DNA of 64,000 bases from Ottowia flava (GTDB lineage: Bacteria > Pseudomonadota > Gammaproteobacteria > Burkholderiales > Burkholderiaceae_C), in assembly GCF_042680565.1 (NCBI RefSeq), contig NZ_JBHUEJ010000045.1, positions 1 to 64,000 of the forward strand. The letters are read 5' to 3'. Under the pieces are notes generated by a model. The model had not been told where the DNA came from. It was given only the letters and a program-made list of their open reading frames with translations, and made no database searches. Positions 46,141 through 56,262 of the stretch are shown here, one piece after another; the first letter of the stretch is position 1, and the number at the start of each line of letters is the position of its first letter. The position numbers and the translations under genes were made by a program.

Positions 46141-47940
46141 TTATTTTTTTATGGCGCCATGCACCTGACGAAGCGCCTCAAGCAAGGCGGCGGCGTGCGC
46201 CGGCTTCGGGAGCATCGGCACGTTCGCAGCGTGCGCCTGTTGCAGTCGATCGGGCTCGATGTCCCCGCTGATGAGCAACAGGGCCAGTTCGGCCCCCAGC
46301 GCAGCCTGCAGGCGTTGGGCCACCTGCAAACCGTCCGCGCCGTGACCAAGCCGACCGTCGAGCAGCAGCACCTGAAAAGGCTGCTGGGCATCCCGCGCCT
46401 GACACAGCGCGGCGAGGGCTGGCGCCTCTTCAGCCACCGCTTCTGCGTCGATTCCATGGTCGCGTAGCAAGGCTCGCGTGGCCTGCCGGATATCGCGTTC
46501 GTCGTCCAGAATCAGCACACGTCGCGGCAGCGGCCTGGGGCTAATAGCCGCAGCCACCTCAACAGCCAGCGGGGCCGCGCAGGGCGCCGCGGTGCGTGGC
46601 AGCACGATTCGGAATCGGCTGCCACGGCCGGGCTCGGAACGCAGATGCACCTGTGCGTCCAGCAGTGCTGCCAGGCGTTGCACGATCGACAGGCCAATGC
46701 CTAGCCCCTTGGAGCGGTCACGACCCGGGTTGCCCACCTGGTAAAACTCGTCGAACACGCGTTCGGTGTGTTCCGGCGCGATGCCAACCCCCGTATCGAG
46801 GACGTCCACCCAAATGTGCGTGCCGCGCGCGCGTGCGCCCACCAACACGCCACCGCGCGCGCTGTATTTCAAGGCGTTGTCGAGCAAGTTGAACAGCAGG
46901 CGCTCCAGCAGCTGGACGTCGCTGTCGACCCACCATGGCGTTGCCCGCAGGCGCAGCGCCAACCCCCTGCCTTCCGCGGCGGGTCCGAAGACACGCTGCA
47001 GTTCGACAAAAACGGCGTTCAAGGCGACCGGCGCACGCGCGGGCGCCACCACGTTCGCGTCCAGTCGGGAGATATCCATCATCGCGTCGAAGGATGCCCG
47101 CAAGGCGTCCACAGCACGCAACATGTCGGTCGCCTCGCGCGCTTCGACGGCGCTGCGCTGAGTCAACCGACGCTCCAATGCGCTGCCCAGCAGCGCCAGC
47201 GCATGCAGGGGTTGGCGCAAATCGTGGCTGGCGGCCGCCAGGAACCGCGTCTTCTCCTGGCTGGCGCGTTCCGTCGCCGCGACCTGCTCGGTCAGGCGCT
47301 CGGCCAAGGCCTGATTGTCGAACCGGGCCTGTAAGGCACTGACCAGCAGCCGGTGATGGCCCTCCGCCAGCTTGATGGCCACCACCATGTGAGCAAGCAC
47401 GAAGAACGCCAGCACCACGTGCAACGCGTCTGGTCGCCGCAACAGCGCCATCGCCACGCTCAGCATCATCGGAAGCACAAGACTCGCCATTCCGTGTCGC
47501 ACCAGCGACAGCGTGCCCTGGCTGGCGCTGGCGAGCCCCATCACCACCACCAGCAAGACGGCGGTGACCGGCAAATCGCCTACCGGGACAAACAGCCAGG
47601 GTGCAGCGCCCCAGCAAGCCCCCGCCAGTGCCTGCACGGCGTAGAAGCGCGGTAGCCAGTACGAAAGCGGACGCGGCGCGACGCGCCCGGCGTCGGCATC
47701 GAAGCGCAGATACCAGAGCCATACCAGCGCTGCGCTGGCATACAAGGCCAGCGTCCACCCCAGCACCTTCGGATCGCGCAAAAGCCAGTAGAACAAGCCG
47801 CCGAACAAGGCGATGGCCACGAAAGCGCCCCAACCAGACGGGCGGTAAGTGGCGTGCAGGCCGTGAAGCAACTCGCGCGAAATGCGCTCGGCAGTGACTT
47901 CGAATGATCCTGCGGCAGGATCGGCGTCGTTGAGTTTCAT
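46141..47940 (-). CDS. Hybrid sensor histidine kinase with C-terminal receiver (copy 1)
   Basis: About 599 residues from ATG 47940 (MKLNDADPAAG); the frame is open to 48009. The N-terminal half is membrane-embedded with about six helices (WGAFVAIALFGGLFYWLL; VLLVVVMGLASASQGTLSL; VVLAFFVLAHMVVAIKL). HisKA H-box is ASHDLRQPLHALALL; ATPase boxes are NLLDNALKYSARGG, DTGVGIAPE and KGLGIGLSIVQRL. The receiver has LILDDERDIRQATRAL, phospho-Asp in LLLDGRLGHGADG and the Lys in PMLPKPAHA. It is a paralogue of the next kinase. The sensed signal is unknown; sensing is presumably within the membrane. Confidence 0.9.
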   Translation of the reverse strand: MKLNDADPAAGSFEVTAERISRELLHGLHATYRPSGWGAFVAIALFGGLFYWLLRDPKVLGWTLALYASAALVWLWYLRFDADAGRVAPRPLSYWLPRFYAVQALAGACWGAAPWLFVPVGDLPVTAVLLVVVMGLASASQGTLSLVRHGMASLVLPMMLSVAMALLRRPDALHVVLAFFVLAHMVVAIKLAEGHHRLLVSALQARFDNQALAERLTEQVAATERASQEKTRFLAAASHDLRQPLHALALLGSALERRLTQRSAVEAREATDMLRAVDALRASFDAMMDISRLDANVVAPARAPVALNAVFVELQRVFGPAAEGRGLALRLRATPWWVDSDVQLLERLLFNLLDNALKYSARGGVLVGARARGTHIWVDVLDTGVGIAPEHTERVFDEFYQVGNPGRDRSKGLGIGLSIVQRLAALLDAQVHLRSEPGRGSRFRIVLPRTAAPCAAPLAVEVAAAISPRPLPRRVLILDDERDIRQATRALLRDHGIDAEAVAEEAPALAALCQARDAQQPFQVLLLDGRLGHGADGLQVAQRLQAALGAELALLLISGDIEPDRLQQAHAANVPMLPKPAHAAALLEALRQVHGAIKK

Positions 47941-48252
47941 GAGCAGGCCATCGCAGGATACTGCCAACGGCATCGAGTAGACCTTGCGCGAAATCCAGAC
48001 GCGGTCCACCGCGCCAAGCGCGCAACACGGCCGCGAACCGATCCGTTCGTCGGGTTCAGACCGCCGGCCCAGTGGACGCCGGCGCCGTGGGGCGATTTCT
48101 GGAGGTGGACGTCACACGCCCGTGGCTGCCGTCGCTTTGGATGCCGCCTACTCGCTCGCGACCGGCTAGGCGCCAATGCCGCCGGGCTCACCCAGCATTT
48201 ATATTGAAAGTAGCCATAGCGCCTTTCCATATTGCGCGATCAGCTACTATTT
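47941..48252. other. Gap between the two tandem kinase genes
   Basis: About 310 bp holding possible N-terminal codons of copy 1 (to 48009), its promoter, and a GATAGCTGC repeat at 48197-48258. No other gene is apparent. Confidence 0.4.
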
Positions 48253-48258
48253 TCATAG
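48197..48258 (-). repeat. GATAGCTGC repeat over the 3' end of kinase copy 2
   Basis: Reverse-sense copy: tttatattgaaagtagccat, then agcgcctttccatattgcgc and gatcagctactattttcatag. The kinase stop codon (48253) lies in it. Confidence 0.7.
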
Positions 48259-50067
48259 TTTCTCCGGGATAGATTCGGCCTGCACTGCGGAGATGGTGGC
48301 GAGCAAGCGCTGCGCCTGAACCGGCTTGTAGAGCACGGTGACGCCCGACGCGCGAACTTGACGCAGCGCGTCGGGCGCGGTCTCGCCGGTCACGATCAGG
48401 AGGGCCAGCCCGGGGCCATGGCGCTGCTGCAGCGCCTTGCCAATCGCCAGCCCATTGGCACCGTTCGCCAACCGCAGGTCGCACACCAGCACCTCGAACG
48501 GCTGCCCGGCCGCGCGCGCGTCGGCCAACACCCGATCCGCTGCCGATTCCGACGACGCAGCGTTCGCCAGCATGCCGTGCCCCCGCAGCAACTCGAGCAA
48601 AGCGGAGCGGATGCTGTCTTCGTCGTCCAGCACCAGCACGCGCCGCGGACGAGGACACTCACCCAACTGCGCCTCGCGCGCCGCCTCCAGCGTCACAACG
48701 TGTGCTTGCACGGAGCCCGCGTGGGCCAGCTCAATTCGAAAGCGGCTGCCCACGCCAAGGCGCGTGCGCAGGCTGACCGACGCATGCAACAGCCGCGACA
48801 GGCGTTTGACGATCGACAGGCCGATGCCAAGGCCACGACCGCGATCGCGCCCCGGGTTATCGACCTGAAAGAACTCGTCGAAGATCTGTTCGACGTGTTC
48901 ACCAGCGATGCCTTCGCCGGTGTCCCACACGTCCAGCCACACCCTGTCGGCGCGCTCGCGGGCCACCACGACCACGCCACCGCGCTGCGTGTACTTGATC
49001 GCGTTGTCGACCAGGTTCGACAGCAGGCGAAGCAGCAATTGGGGGTCGCTTCGCACCACCAGCTTTGTGGCACGCACACGCAGCTGCAGGCCCTTGGCAT
49101 CGGCCGCGCCGCCAAAGATGGCACTCACCGCCAACAGCGTGTCGTTGAGCACACATGCCTGGATGGCAGGCACCACCACACCGGCGTCCAGTCGCGAGAT
49201 GTCGAGCATCGTGTCGAGCGAAGCGCTGAGCGCGTTCACCCCGCGCATCAGCTCAACAGCGAGTTGCTGCTCGGCCCGCTCACGTTGACGCAGTTGGTGT
49301 TCAAGCGCTGCGCCAAACAACGCAATCGCGTGCAGCGGCTGGCGCAGATCGTGGCTGGCCGTGGCGAGAAACCTCGTCTTCTCCTGGCTTGCCCGCTCCG
49401 TGGCCGCGATCTGCTCGCCCAGGCGCTCGGCCAACGCTTCTTTCTCGAAACGCATGGCCAGCGCGTCGGCCACCAGGTGGTGCTGGCGCAAGGCGAACCG
49501 CAAGGTGACGCCCACATAAGCCAGCACCGCCAGCGCCAACAGGGCATGCAACGCGTCTGGGCGGCGCAGCAAGGCCAGGCACAACGCAGCGGTCGCCGGA
49601 ACGGTGAACGTGAACATCACGCGCGCGACCGAGGCGAGCGACGCAACGCTGCCGCTGATGATGCCGATCATCAGGATCACGACCACCGTGGTCATGGTGA
49701 GGTCGTTGGCCGGCATCATGAGCCAGGGCGCTGCCGACCAGACCAGTGCGCTGGCCATGAGGATCCCATGGAGCCCAACGACCCATGTCGGATCGATCTG
49801 CCCACGTTCACTGGCGAGGAAGAAGCGTCGGTACCAGGGCATGGGCAAGAGCTGCGTCGCATGCAGGGCGACGCCCCACACCGGAATCCAGGGGTTGCGC
49901 AACCGCATCCAACACGCGACCCAAAAGAGCAGCGTGATCAGGAGTGCGACCAGGTTCACGCCGACACGGTTGCGAAACAGCGCCAGTAACTGTTCACGCC
50001 GGACTCGCTCAGGCAAGCTCAACGGCGGTTCGCTCGCATTGACTGAACCTTGGGCGCCCTGGTTCAC
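48253..50067 (-). CDS. Hybrid sensor histidine kinase with C-terminal receiver (copy 2)
   Basis: 604 residues from GTG 50067, chosen for the GGAGGGTGAGG just upstream. Same architecture as copy 1: six membrane helices (VNLVALLITLLFWVACW; MTTVVVILMIGIISGSVASL; ALLALAVLAYVGVTLRF), H-box ASHDLRQPLHAIALFG, NLVDNAIKYTQRGG, DTGEGIAGE, RGLGIGLSIVKRL. Receiver: VLVLDDEDSIRSALLEL, phospho-Asp in VLVCDLRLANGANG, Lys in VLYKPVQA. The shared EQIAATERASQEKTRFLA and DISRLDAG blocks indicate recent tandem duplication. Confidence 0.9.
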   Translation of the reverse strand: MNQGAQGSVNASEPPLSLPERVRREQLLALFRNRVGVNLVALLITLLFWVACWMRLRNPWIPVWGVALHATQLLPMPWYRRFFLASERGQIDPTWVVGLHGILMASALVWSAAPWLMMPANDLTMTTVVVILMIGIISGSVASLASVARVMFTFTVPATAALCLALLRRPDALHALLALAVLAYVGVTLRFALRQHHLVADALAMRFEKEALAERLGEQIAATERASQEKTRFLATASHDLRQPLHAIALFGAALEHQLRQRERAEQQLAVELMRGVNALSASLDTMLDISRLDAGVVVPAIQACVLNDTLLAVSAIFGGAADAKGLQLRVRATKLVVRSDPQLLLRLLSNLVDNAIKYTQRGGVVVVARERADRVWLDVWDTGEGIAGEHVEQIFDEFFQVDNPGRDRGRGLGIGLSIVKRLSRLLHASVSLRTRLGVGSRFRIELAHAGSVQAHVVTLEAAREAQLGECPRPRRVLVLDDEDSIRSALLELLRGHGMLANAASSESAADRVLADARAAGQPFEVLVCDLRLANGANGLAIGKALQQRHGPGLALLIVTGETAPDALRQVRASGVTVLYKPVQAQRLLATISAVQAESIPEKL

Positions 50068-50416
50068 CCTCACCCTCCAGATGGCATGGCGCGCTGACTT
50101 CAATGCGCCGCCGGGGACGCAGCGCCGCTGCGCGGGACGCGCCAGCACCCAGTCCCATGAGTACCAAGGTACCGTTAGACCGTGCGGCTCCCTGACCGGC
50201 CTGCAAGGCACCGTGAACGCGCACTGTAGGTCCGACACCCTGCCGGCACCAGTGCCCAAAGTCATGGGTTAGAGCGAAGAAATCCATGCCGCAAGTCTTC
50301 TGGAGAGAGAGATGACTTTCGGCACTGGTGAGCACCTAAGAATCTCCTTAGATTTGCCCTGCGGCGCCGCATCGCGGCGCACGCGCGACCGAAAGGGATT
50401 CACCTCGAAAGCCCGT
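50068..50416. other. Divergent region kinase copy 2 / secreted protein
   Basis: About 350 bp. It contains the inverted repeats GTACC-AA-GGTAC (50161-50172) and CTAAG-AATCTC-CTTAG (50336-50351), and a GGAGAGAG ribosome-like site before an ATG at 50312. No other gene is supported. Confidence 0.4.
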
Positions 50417-51574
50417 ATGAAGCCGTTCATCGAAACCATCGTCGTTGCCCTGGGCATGTGTGCGCTCTTTCCGGCCCACGCGGCGTCGTCCGCGCAGGTG
50501 GTCGTTGCCAACCTCGGTCAGCCCCGCGACACCTGCTCGGGTGGGAATGTTGTCTCAGGTACGATTCAAGCCACCAACATTGGCGCGACCGGTGTCTACG
50601 TGAACTTCACCGTCACCGCACCGAACTTCGTCGGTCACCGCTCGTCAGGAGACGGCCCACTCGCAGCAGGCGGGCCTATTGGCTATGGGTTTAGTTTCCC
50701 GTCAGCCTGGGGCTTGAACGCCGCCCCGGACACGCCGGTGACGCTCACCGTCTACACCTACACCGACACCGCCATGACCCATCCGGTCTACAGCTCGGCG
50801 TTCACCTGGAATTGCACGACGGGTGTTGGCGGCCCCGTGGTCAACACCGACCTGAGCGCCGTCGACGGCACGTGTGGCGCTGCCACTGGTGTTGCGGCCA
50901 GTAGCCCACCCACCGCCAACCTGTGTCAGGTCGGCACCGCTTCAGCGGTGTCCGGCAGTGGGCCGTGGACGTGGTCATGCGCTGGCAGCCAAGGCGGCAG
51001 CGCGGCTGCGTGCTCGGCGCCGCTGGCCGGCAACAAGATCTACAGCGCGCCATCGCCCACCGGGACTGGCACCATCACCGCCGCGCTCTCTGGCGGCGGC
51101 GACGCCTGCGGGTTCGCCGCCACGACTCGCTACATCGCTACCGAGCCGTCAGCGTCCCCCAGCACGCCCGCTGGGGTGGCGTTCCCGCACGGACTGTTTG
51201 ACTTCAGCGCCACGCAGTGTTCCAACGTCGAAGGAGGCGCGGCCAACATCACGCTGGAAGTGGCCTACCCGCAAACGCTTCCCGCCAATACCCAGTACTA
51301 CAAGTGGGGGCCGACACCTGACAACCGGACGCCGCACTGGTACGTGATGCCGGCGTCGATCGTCAGAAACACGGCCACTTTCACGATCACCGATGGCGGC
51401 CTGGGCGATGACGACCTGCAGACCAACGGCACCATTGTTGACCAAGGGGGCGCCGGCACGGGCACCGCCATCAGCACGGTACCCACGGCAAGCGTGTGGG
51501 CGCTGGCCGCCGCCGCGTTGATGCTCGGCCTCTCGGGAAGACGGCGGCTGCGGTACCGCCGGTCAAAACCCTAG
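50417..51574 (+). CDS. Secreted protein with IPTL-CTERM-like sorting tail
   Basis: 385 residues from ATG 50417, where a signal peptide begins (MKPFIETIVVALGMCALFPA, cleavage near AHA). An in-frame ATG at 50312 has a better ribosome site but would bury the signal. Domain 1 (about 25-140) is a beta-sandwich-like adhesin region. Next is a Cys-containing spacer module (VDGTCGAATGVAASSPPTAN to CAGSQGGSAAACSAP). Domain 2 (about 220-355, KWGPTPDNRTPHWYVMPASI, TFTITDGGLGDDDLQTNG) resembles the choice-of-anchor domain found with IPTL-CTERM tails. The tail VPTASVWALAAAALMLGLSG plus RRRLRYRR fits that sorting signal, with ASVW in place of LSEW. Confidence 0.78.
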   Translation: MKPFIETIVVALGMCALFPAHAASSAQVVVANLGQPRDTCSGGNVVSGTIQATNIGATGVYVNFTVTAPNFVGHRSSGDGPLAAGGPIGYGFSFPSAWGLNAAPDTPVTLTVYTYTDTAMTHPVYSSAFTWNCTTGVGGPVVNTDLSAVDGTCGAATGVAASSPPTANLCQVGTASAVSGSGPWTWSCAGSQGGSAAACSAPLAGNKIYSAPSPTGTGTITAALSGGGDACGFAATTRYIATEPSASPSTPAGVAFPHGLFDFSATQCSNVEGGAANITLEVAYPQTLPANTQYYKWGPTPDNRTPHWYVMPASIVRNTATFTITDGGLGDDDLQTNGTIVDQGGAGTGTAISTVPTASVWALAAAALMLGLSGRRRLRYRRSKP

Positions 51575-51603
51575 GGCGCTGTCTTCTTGCCTTGCGGGGC
51601 CGC

Positions 51604-52875
51604 TCATCGAAAGAAAAGGTACGCCACGGCGATCGCCGCCACCAAGCCCACCGCATCGGCGAACAGCGCGCAGGGCAGCGCGTGGCGCGTGTGCTTGACA
51701 CCGACGCTGCCGAAGTACACGGCCAGCACGTAGAAGGTGGTTTCGGTCGAGCCCTGGATGATGGCGGCCAGCTTGCCAGCAAACGAATCGACGCCGTGGG
51801 TCTGCATCACGTCCACCATCAGCCCGCGCGCGCCGGAGCCGGACAGCACCTTCATCAGCCCCACCGGCAGCGCCGGCAGGAAGTCGGTCGGCAGCCCCAG
51901 CGCCGACACGCCCGCGGTGATGGCGCCCATCAGCAAGTCCATCAAGCCTGCCGCGCGAAACACCGCGATCGCCACCAGCATGGCGACCAGGTAGGGGATG
52001 ATGCCCACGGCCACGCCAAAGCCGTCCTTGGCCCCGTCGATGAAGGCGTCGTACACATTGACGCGGCGCAGCGCGCCAGCCACCAAGAACGCCGCGACCA
52101 CCGCCAGAATGAAGCCAGCGCCGACCAAGCCCATGAGCTGCGCCGCCTGATCGGGCGGGTAGTGCGACAGCCACAGCACCAGCGCCCCCACCACGGCGGC
52201 GAAGCCGGCGAACGGCAGCAGCAAGCCGGCGCGCCACAGTGGCAGCCGCTGCACCCAGGCCACCGCGACCAGGGCCGACAGCAGCGAGCAGGCGGTGGCG
52301 ACCAGCGTGGGCAGAAAGATGTCGGCCGCATTGAAGCCGACCAAGCCCTGCTTAACGGCCAGCGTCTGGCGAATGGCGATGACCGAGGTGGGGATCAGCG
52401 TGAGCCCGGCGGTGTTCAGCACCAGGAACATGATTTGCGCGTTGGTGGCCGTGTCAGGCTTCGGGTTGAGCGACTGCAGCTCCTGCATCGCCTTCAGCCC
52501 GAGCGGCGTGGCCGCGTTGTCCAGGCCGAGCAGGTTGGCGCTGAGATTCATCGTCATCGCGCCCTGTGCCGGGTGGCCGCGAGGCACGCCGGGAAAGAGG
52601 TGGCGGAACACCGGGTTCACGCCGCGCGCAAAGGCGTCGATCATGCCGGCGCGCTCGCCGATCTTCATCAGCCCCAGCCACAGCGCCATCATGCCGACCA
52701 GGCCGATGGAGATGTCAAAACCGGTTCTGGCCGCGTCGAACATGGCCGTGAGCAGGCGCGGAAACACCGTCCAGTCGCCCGCCAGCGTCTGCCCCAGTGC
52801 CGCGACGAAGGCGCTGAGAAAGAAACCCAGCCAGACGAAGTTCAGAACCAAATCAGCCTCCAGCGCTACAGCCAC
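51604..52875 (-). CDS. Nucleoside-recognition (SpmA/SpmB-like gate) membrane protein
   Basis: 423 residues, about 10-12 membrane helices, two gate domains in tandem: the SpmA-like half (VWLGFFLSAFVAALGQ, MTMNLSANLLGLDNAATPLG, FLVLNTAGLTLIPTSV) and the SpmB-like half (VAVGIIPYLVAMLVAIAVF, GLPTDFLPALPVGLMKVLSG, TETTFYVLAVYFGSVGVK). The fusion of both spore-maturation proteins is common in non-sporulating proteobacteria and its substrate is unknown. The first codons (MAVALEADLVLN) come from a GATAGCTGC repeat; the family-like start is LNFVWLGFF. Confidence 0.85.
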   Translation of the reverse strand: MAVALEADLVLNFVWLGFFLSAFVAALGQTLAGDWTVFPRLLTAMFDAARTGFDISIGLVGMMALWLGLMKIGERAGMIDAFARGVNPVFRHLFPGVPRGHPAQGAMTMNLSANLLGLDNAATPLGLKAMQELQSLNPKPDTATNAQIMFLVLNTAGLTLIPTSVIAIRQTLAVKQGLVGFNAADIFLPTLVATACSLLSALVAVAWVQRLPLWRAGLLLPFAGFAAVVGALVLWLSHYPPDQAAQLMGLVGAGFILAVVAAFLVAGALRRVNVYDAFIDGAKDGFGVAVGIIPYLVAMLVAIAVFRAAGLMDLLMGAITAGVSALGLPTDFLPALPVGLMKVLSGSGARGLMVDVMQTHGVDSFAGKLAAIIQGSTETTFYVLAVYFGSVGVKHTRHALPCALFADAVGLVAAIAVAYLFFR

Positions 52876-52910
52876 CTGCGCGACCAGCTATCAATGATAT
52901 AGCTGATTTG
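52850..52910 (-). repeat. GATAGCTGC repeat over the start of the gate-protein gene
   Basis: Reverse-sense copy: aaatcagcctccagcgctac, then agccacctgcgcgaccagct and atcaatgatatagc. It supplies the apparent start codon and N-terminal codons. Confidence 0.85.
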
Positions 52911-53182
52911 ACAGCTCACGACGCACGGCAGTCAGGACAGAAGCGGAGACAGCAACACATCCCGTCGCACAAGCAGCGCGGGAGCGATCCTTTGACCCGC
53001 TTTGTGCAACCACGCGGCCAGCCAAAGCCCGGCGACGCCGCGCCGATCACTGCGCCAATGACCGCGGAGCAGGCCGACCCAGTGGCCGCCTTGGCCGGGC
53101 GCGCACCGGTCAACAGCGGCGCTCCCGCACGGGGGGTGGCGAAACATCGCGCAGCGCGTGGAACGTGGGGGGGGGCGATCCT
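52911..53182. other. Gene-free stretch between the gate-protein and SEC-C genes
   Basis: With the adjoining repeat it is about 300 bp without a gene. The part at about 53050-53110 (atgaccgcggagcaggccga) resembles a piece of the GC-rich element found at 54131, so it may be an older copy. A run of nine G at about 53167 follows. Confidence 0.4.
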
Positions 53183-53989
<807 letters not shown>

Positions 53990-54130
53990 GGTGCTGGTGC
54001 AGTGGGCAAGAGCGCAAATGGTAGCGCGGCTGGTTGGACGGTGGCCCCTCACCGCCGCAAGTTACGCCGTTCAAGCCAGGCGACCGCGGCCGCGCTGCAA
54101 AAGCCCCTCGCCGTCAACACGCCTCCGTCC

Positions 54131-54261
54131 AAGGCTGCGCAGCAAGCCGCCCCAAATGGCCGCGGAGCAGGCCAAACCCGCAGACGCCGTGCCCGGACCT
54201 GCGCCGGGCACTGACGTCGTCCCCCTGGAGGGGGAAGCCGCGTCAGCGGCTCAGGGGGTGC
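54131..54261 (-). repeat. GC-rich 3'-abutting repeat (copy 1)
   Basis: On the minus strand it begins directly after the DMT-gene stop: CCCCCTGAGCCGCTGACGCG, then GCTTCCCCCTCCAGGGGGAC and GTGCCCGGCGCAGGTCCGGG. Copy 2 at 60140-60295 has the same order and the same position relative to a stop codon. Both contain nested hairpins. Confidence 0.75.
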
Positions 54262-55167
54262 TCACTTTTTCCGCGTGCCCAGCCACATCACCGCCCCCAC
54301 CACGATCAGCGCGCCGACCAGCTGCACCGGCGCGATCGCCTGGCCGAGGATCAGCCACGCCAGGATCAGTGCGAACACCGGCTCGACGTTCATGATGGCC
54401 GAGTTGCCGACCACGCCCAGGCGCGGCAGCACGGTGAACAGCAGCGTGATGCCGGTGCCGTACAGCAGCGTCAGCAGCGCCAAGCCCCACCAGCCGGGCG
54501 TCGCCGTGGGCAGCGCCGGGCCGCCGCCGACCAGCACCGCGCTGGCGGCCAGCACGCCCACCATGGCCATGGTGGCGAAGGTGCGCAGGCGCCCGTCCAG
54601 GCCGCCCGCCTCGTGCTGCGTCAACACCAGCGCCAGCCCGAAGGTGACCGACGCGCCCACGGCAAACGCCACGCCGGCGCCGATTTCGCGCCATTGCCCG
54701 GCCGCGCCCAGGCCCGACGCCGCGCCCAGCACGTCCAGCGCCAGCACCAGCCCGATCAGAATCACCGGCATGGCGATCAATAACGCGCGCTCGGGCCGGT
54801 GGCCGTACAACAGGCGCGCCCACAGCGCGGTCATCAGCGGAAAGCTGTTGAACACCAGCAGCGCCAGCGCGACCGGCAGGCGCGCCACGGCGGAATAGAG
54901 GCACACGCTCTGGATGGCGATCAGCACCCCGATCGCCGGCAGCGCCTTGCGCTGGCGTGGCGTCAGCGTGAGCGGCACGCGGTTGATCATCAGCAACGCG
55001 CCCACCACCGCGGCGGTGACCAGGCTGCGGAACATCACGGCCGTGGGCACGTCCACGCCGTGGTTGAAGGCCATGCGCGCGGCCACGTGGTTGGCACCCA
55101 TCAGCAGGGCAATGCACAGCAGCGTGGCGAAAGCCAGGCCGCTCAAGGCTCGGGTGGGCGCGGTCAT
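54262..55167 (-). CDS. EamA/DMT-family transporter
   Basis: 301 residues with ten predicted membrane helices in two EamA repeats (about 10-140 and 155-295). N-terminal LLMGANHVAARMAFNHGVD and central PVALALLVFNSFPLMTALWA are typical of the drug/metabolite transporter superfamily; C-terminal MNVEPVFALILAWLILGQAI is the EamA hallmark. Exports or imports an unknown metabolite. It follows the panE-like gene on the same strand, 55 nt away. Confidence 0.88.
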   Translation of the reverse strand: MTAPTRALSGLAFATLLCIALLMGANHVAARMAFNHGVDVPTAVMFRSLVTAAVVGALLMINRVPLTLTPRQRKALPAIGVLIAIQSVCLYSAVARLPVALALLVFNSFPLMTALWARLLYGHRPERALLIAMPVILIGLVLALDVLGAASGLGAAGQWREIGAGVAFAVGASVTFGLALVLTQHEAGGLDGRLRTFATMAMVGVLAASAVLVGGGPALPTATPGWWGLALLTLLYGTGITLLFTVLPRLGVVGNSAIMNVEPVFALILAWLILGQAIAPVQLVGALIVVGAVMWLGTRKK

Positions 55168-55222
55168 GCGCCCATCATCCCAGCGCGCCTGCGCCAGGAC
55201 TGGCGCGTGGGCGACGCCTGTG

Positions 55223-56209
55223 TCACGCCGGGTACAGCCCGCGCGTGCGCGCGTGCAGGCGCGCCAGGCCCAGCAGCGCGTCCGTGGACGGCGTGGCCAC
55301 GCCGGTCAGCGCGCCCAGCTCGCGCACCGCGCCGACCAGCGCGTCCAGCTCGACCGGCTTGCCCGCCTCGACATCCTGCAGCATCGACGGCTTGAAGCTG
55401 CCCAGCTTGCGCGTGACCGCGTGGCGGTCTTCGGGCGCCTGATCGATCGGGATGCCGATGCGCGCGCCGATCTCGCGCGCCTCCAGCATCACGGCGCTCA
55501 GGAAACCGCGCACCAGCTCATCGTCGAGCACGCGGTCGCTGGCGGCACCGGTCAGCGCGCAGATCGGGTTCATCGTCATGTTGCCCCACAGCTTGTACCA
55601 AATGTCCTTCTGGATCTGCGGCGACACAGTCAGCTCAAAACCGGCGCGCGTGAGCAGCTCGGCCAGCGCCTGCAGCCGCGGCGAATCGCCGCCAGCGGGC
55701 TCGCCGATGATCAGGCCCGCGCCCTTGTGGCGGCGGACCACGCCGGGCGCCTCGACGGCACAGCTCGCGTGCACCACGCTGCCGATGACCTGCGCGGCCG
55801 GCACGGCGCGCGCAATGGTGCCGTCCGGGTCCACCGATTCAAGCGTGCGACCCTCGGCCGGGCCACCAAAGCCCTGCAGAAACCACCACGGCACGCCGTT
55901 CATGGCCGTGAGCACCACCGTCTGCGGCCCGACCAGCGGGCCGATGGCACGCGCCACGTCGGGCATGGCGGGCGCCTTGACGGCCACGATGACGAGGTCC
56001 TGCACCCCCAGGTCGGCCGGCTGGTCGCTGGCGTGAACGGGGTAGGTCGTTTCCTGGTCGCCATCGCGCAGGCGCAGACCGTGGGCGCGCAGGGCCGCCA
56101 GCGTGTCGCCGCGCGCCACCGCGCTGACCTGCGCGCCAGCCGCGGCCAGCCACGCGCCCATCCAGCCGCCGATGGCGCCGGCGCCGTAGATTGCCACTTT
56201 TTGAATCAT
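55223..56209 (-). CDS. panE: 2-dehydropantoate 2-reductase family protein
   Basis: 328 residues. N-terminal Rossmann motif VAIYGAGAIGGWMGAWLAAA (5-24), then central VKAPAMPDVARAIGPLVGPQ, and the C-terminal ApbA/PanE helical domain with KDIWYKLWGNMTMNPICALT. The catalytic Lys is in QKDIWYKLWGN. It could be ketopantoate reductase; however, linkage to aromatic-degradation genes in place of panB/panC leaves open a different 2-oxoacid substrate. Confidence 0.85.
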   Translation of the reverse strand: MIQKVAIYGAGAIGGWMGAWLAAAGAQVSAVARGDTLAALRAHGLRLRDGDQETTYPVHASDQPADLGVQDLVIVAVKAPAMPDVARAIGPLVGPQTVVLTAMNGVPWWFLQGFGGPAEGRTLESVDPDGTIARAVPAAQVIGSVVHASCAVEAPGVVRRHKGAGLIIGEPAGGDSPRLQALAELLTRAGFELTVSPQIQKDIWYKLWGNMTMNPICALTGAASDRVLDDELVRGFLSAVMLEAREIGARIGIPIDQAPEDRHAVTRKLGSFKPSMLQDVEAGKPVELDALVGAVRELGALTGVATPSTDALLGLARLHARTRGLYPA

Positions 56210-56210
56210 T

Positions 56211-56262
56211 TAGGCCTCCAGCCTTACAACCATCTGCGCAGGCAGCTTCAATTTTTATAGCT
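56211..56262 (-). repeat. GATAGCTGC repeat between class II aldolase and panE-like genes
   Basis: Reverse-sense copy: ggcctccagccttacaacca, then tctgcgcaggcagcttcaat and ttttatagc. It encodes the last codons (YKN) and stop of the aldolase. Confidence 0.8.
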
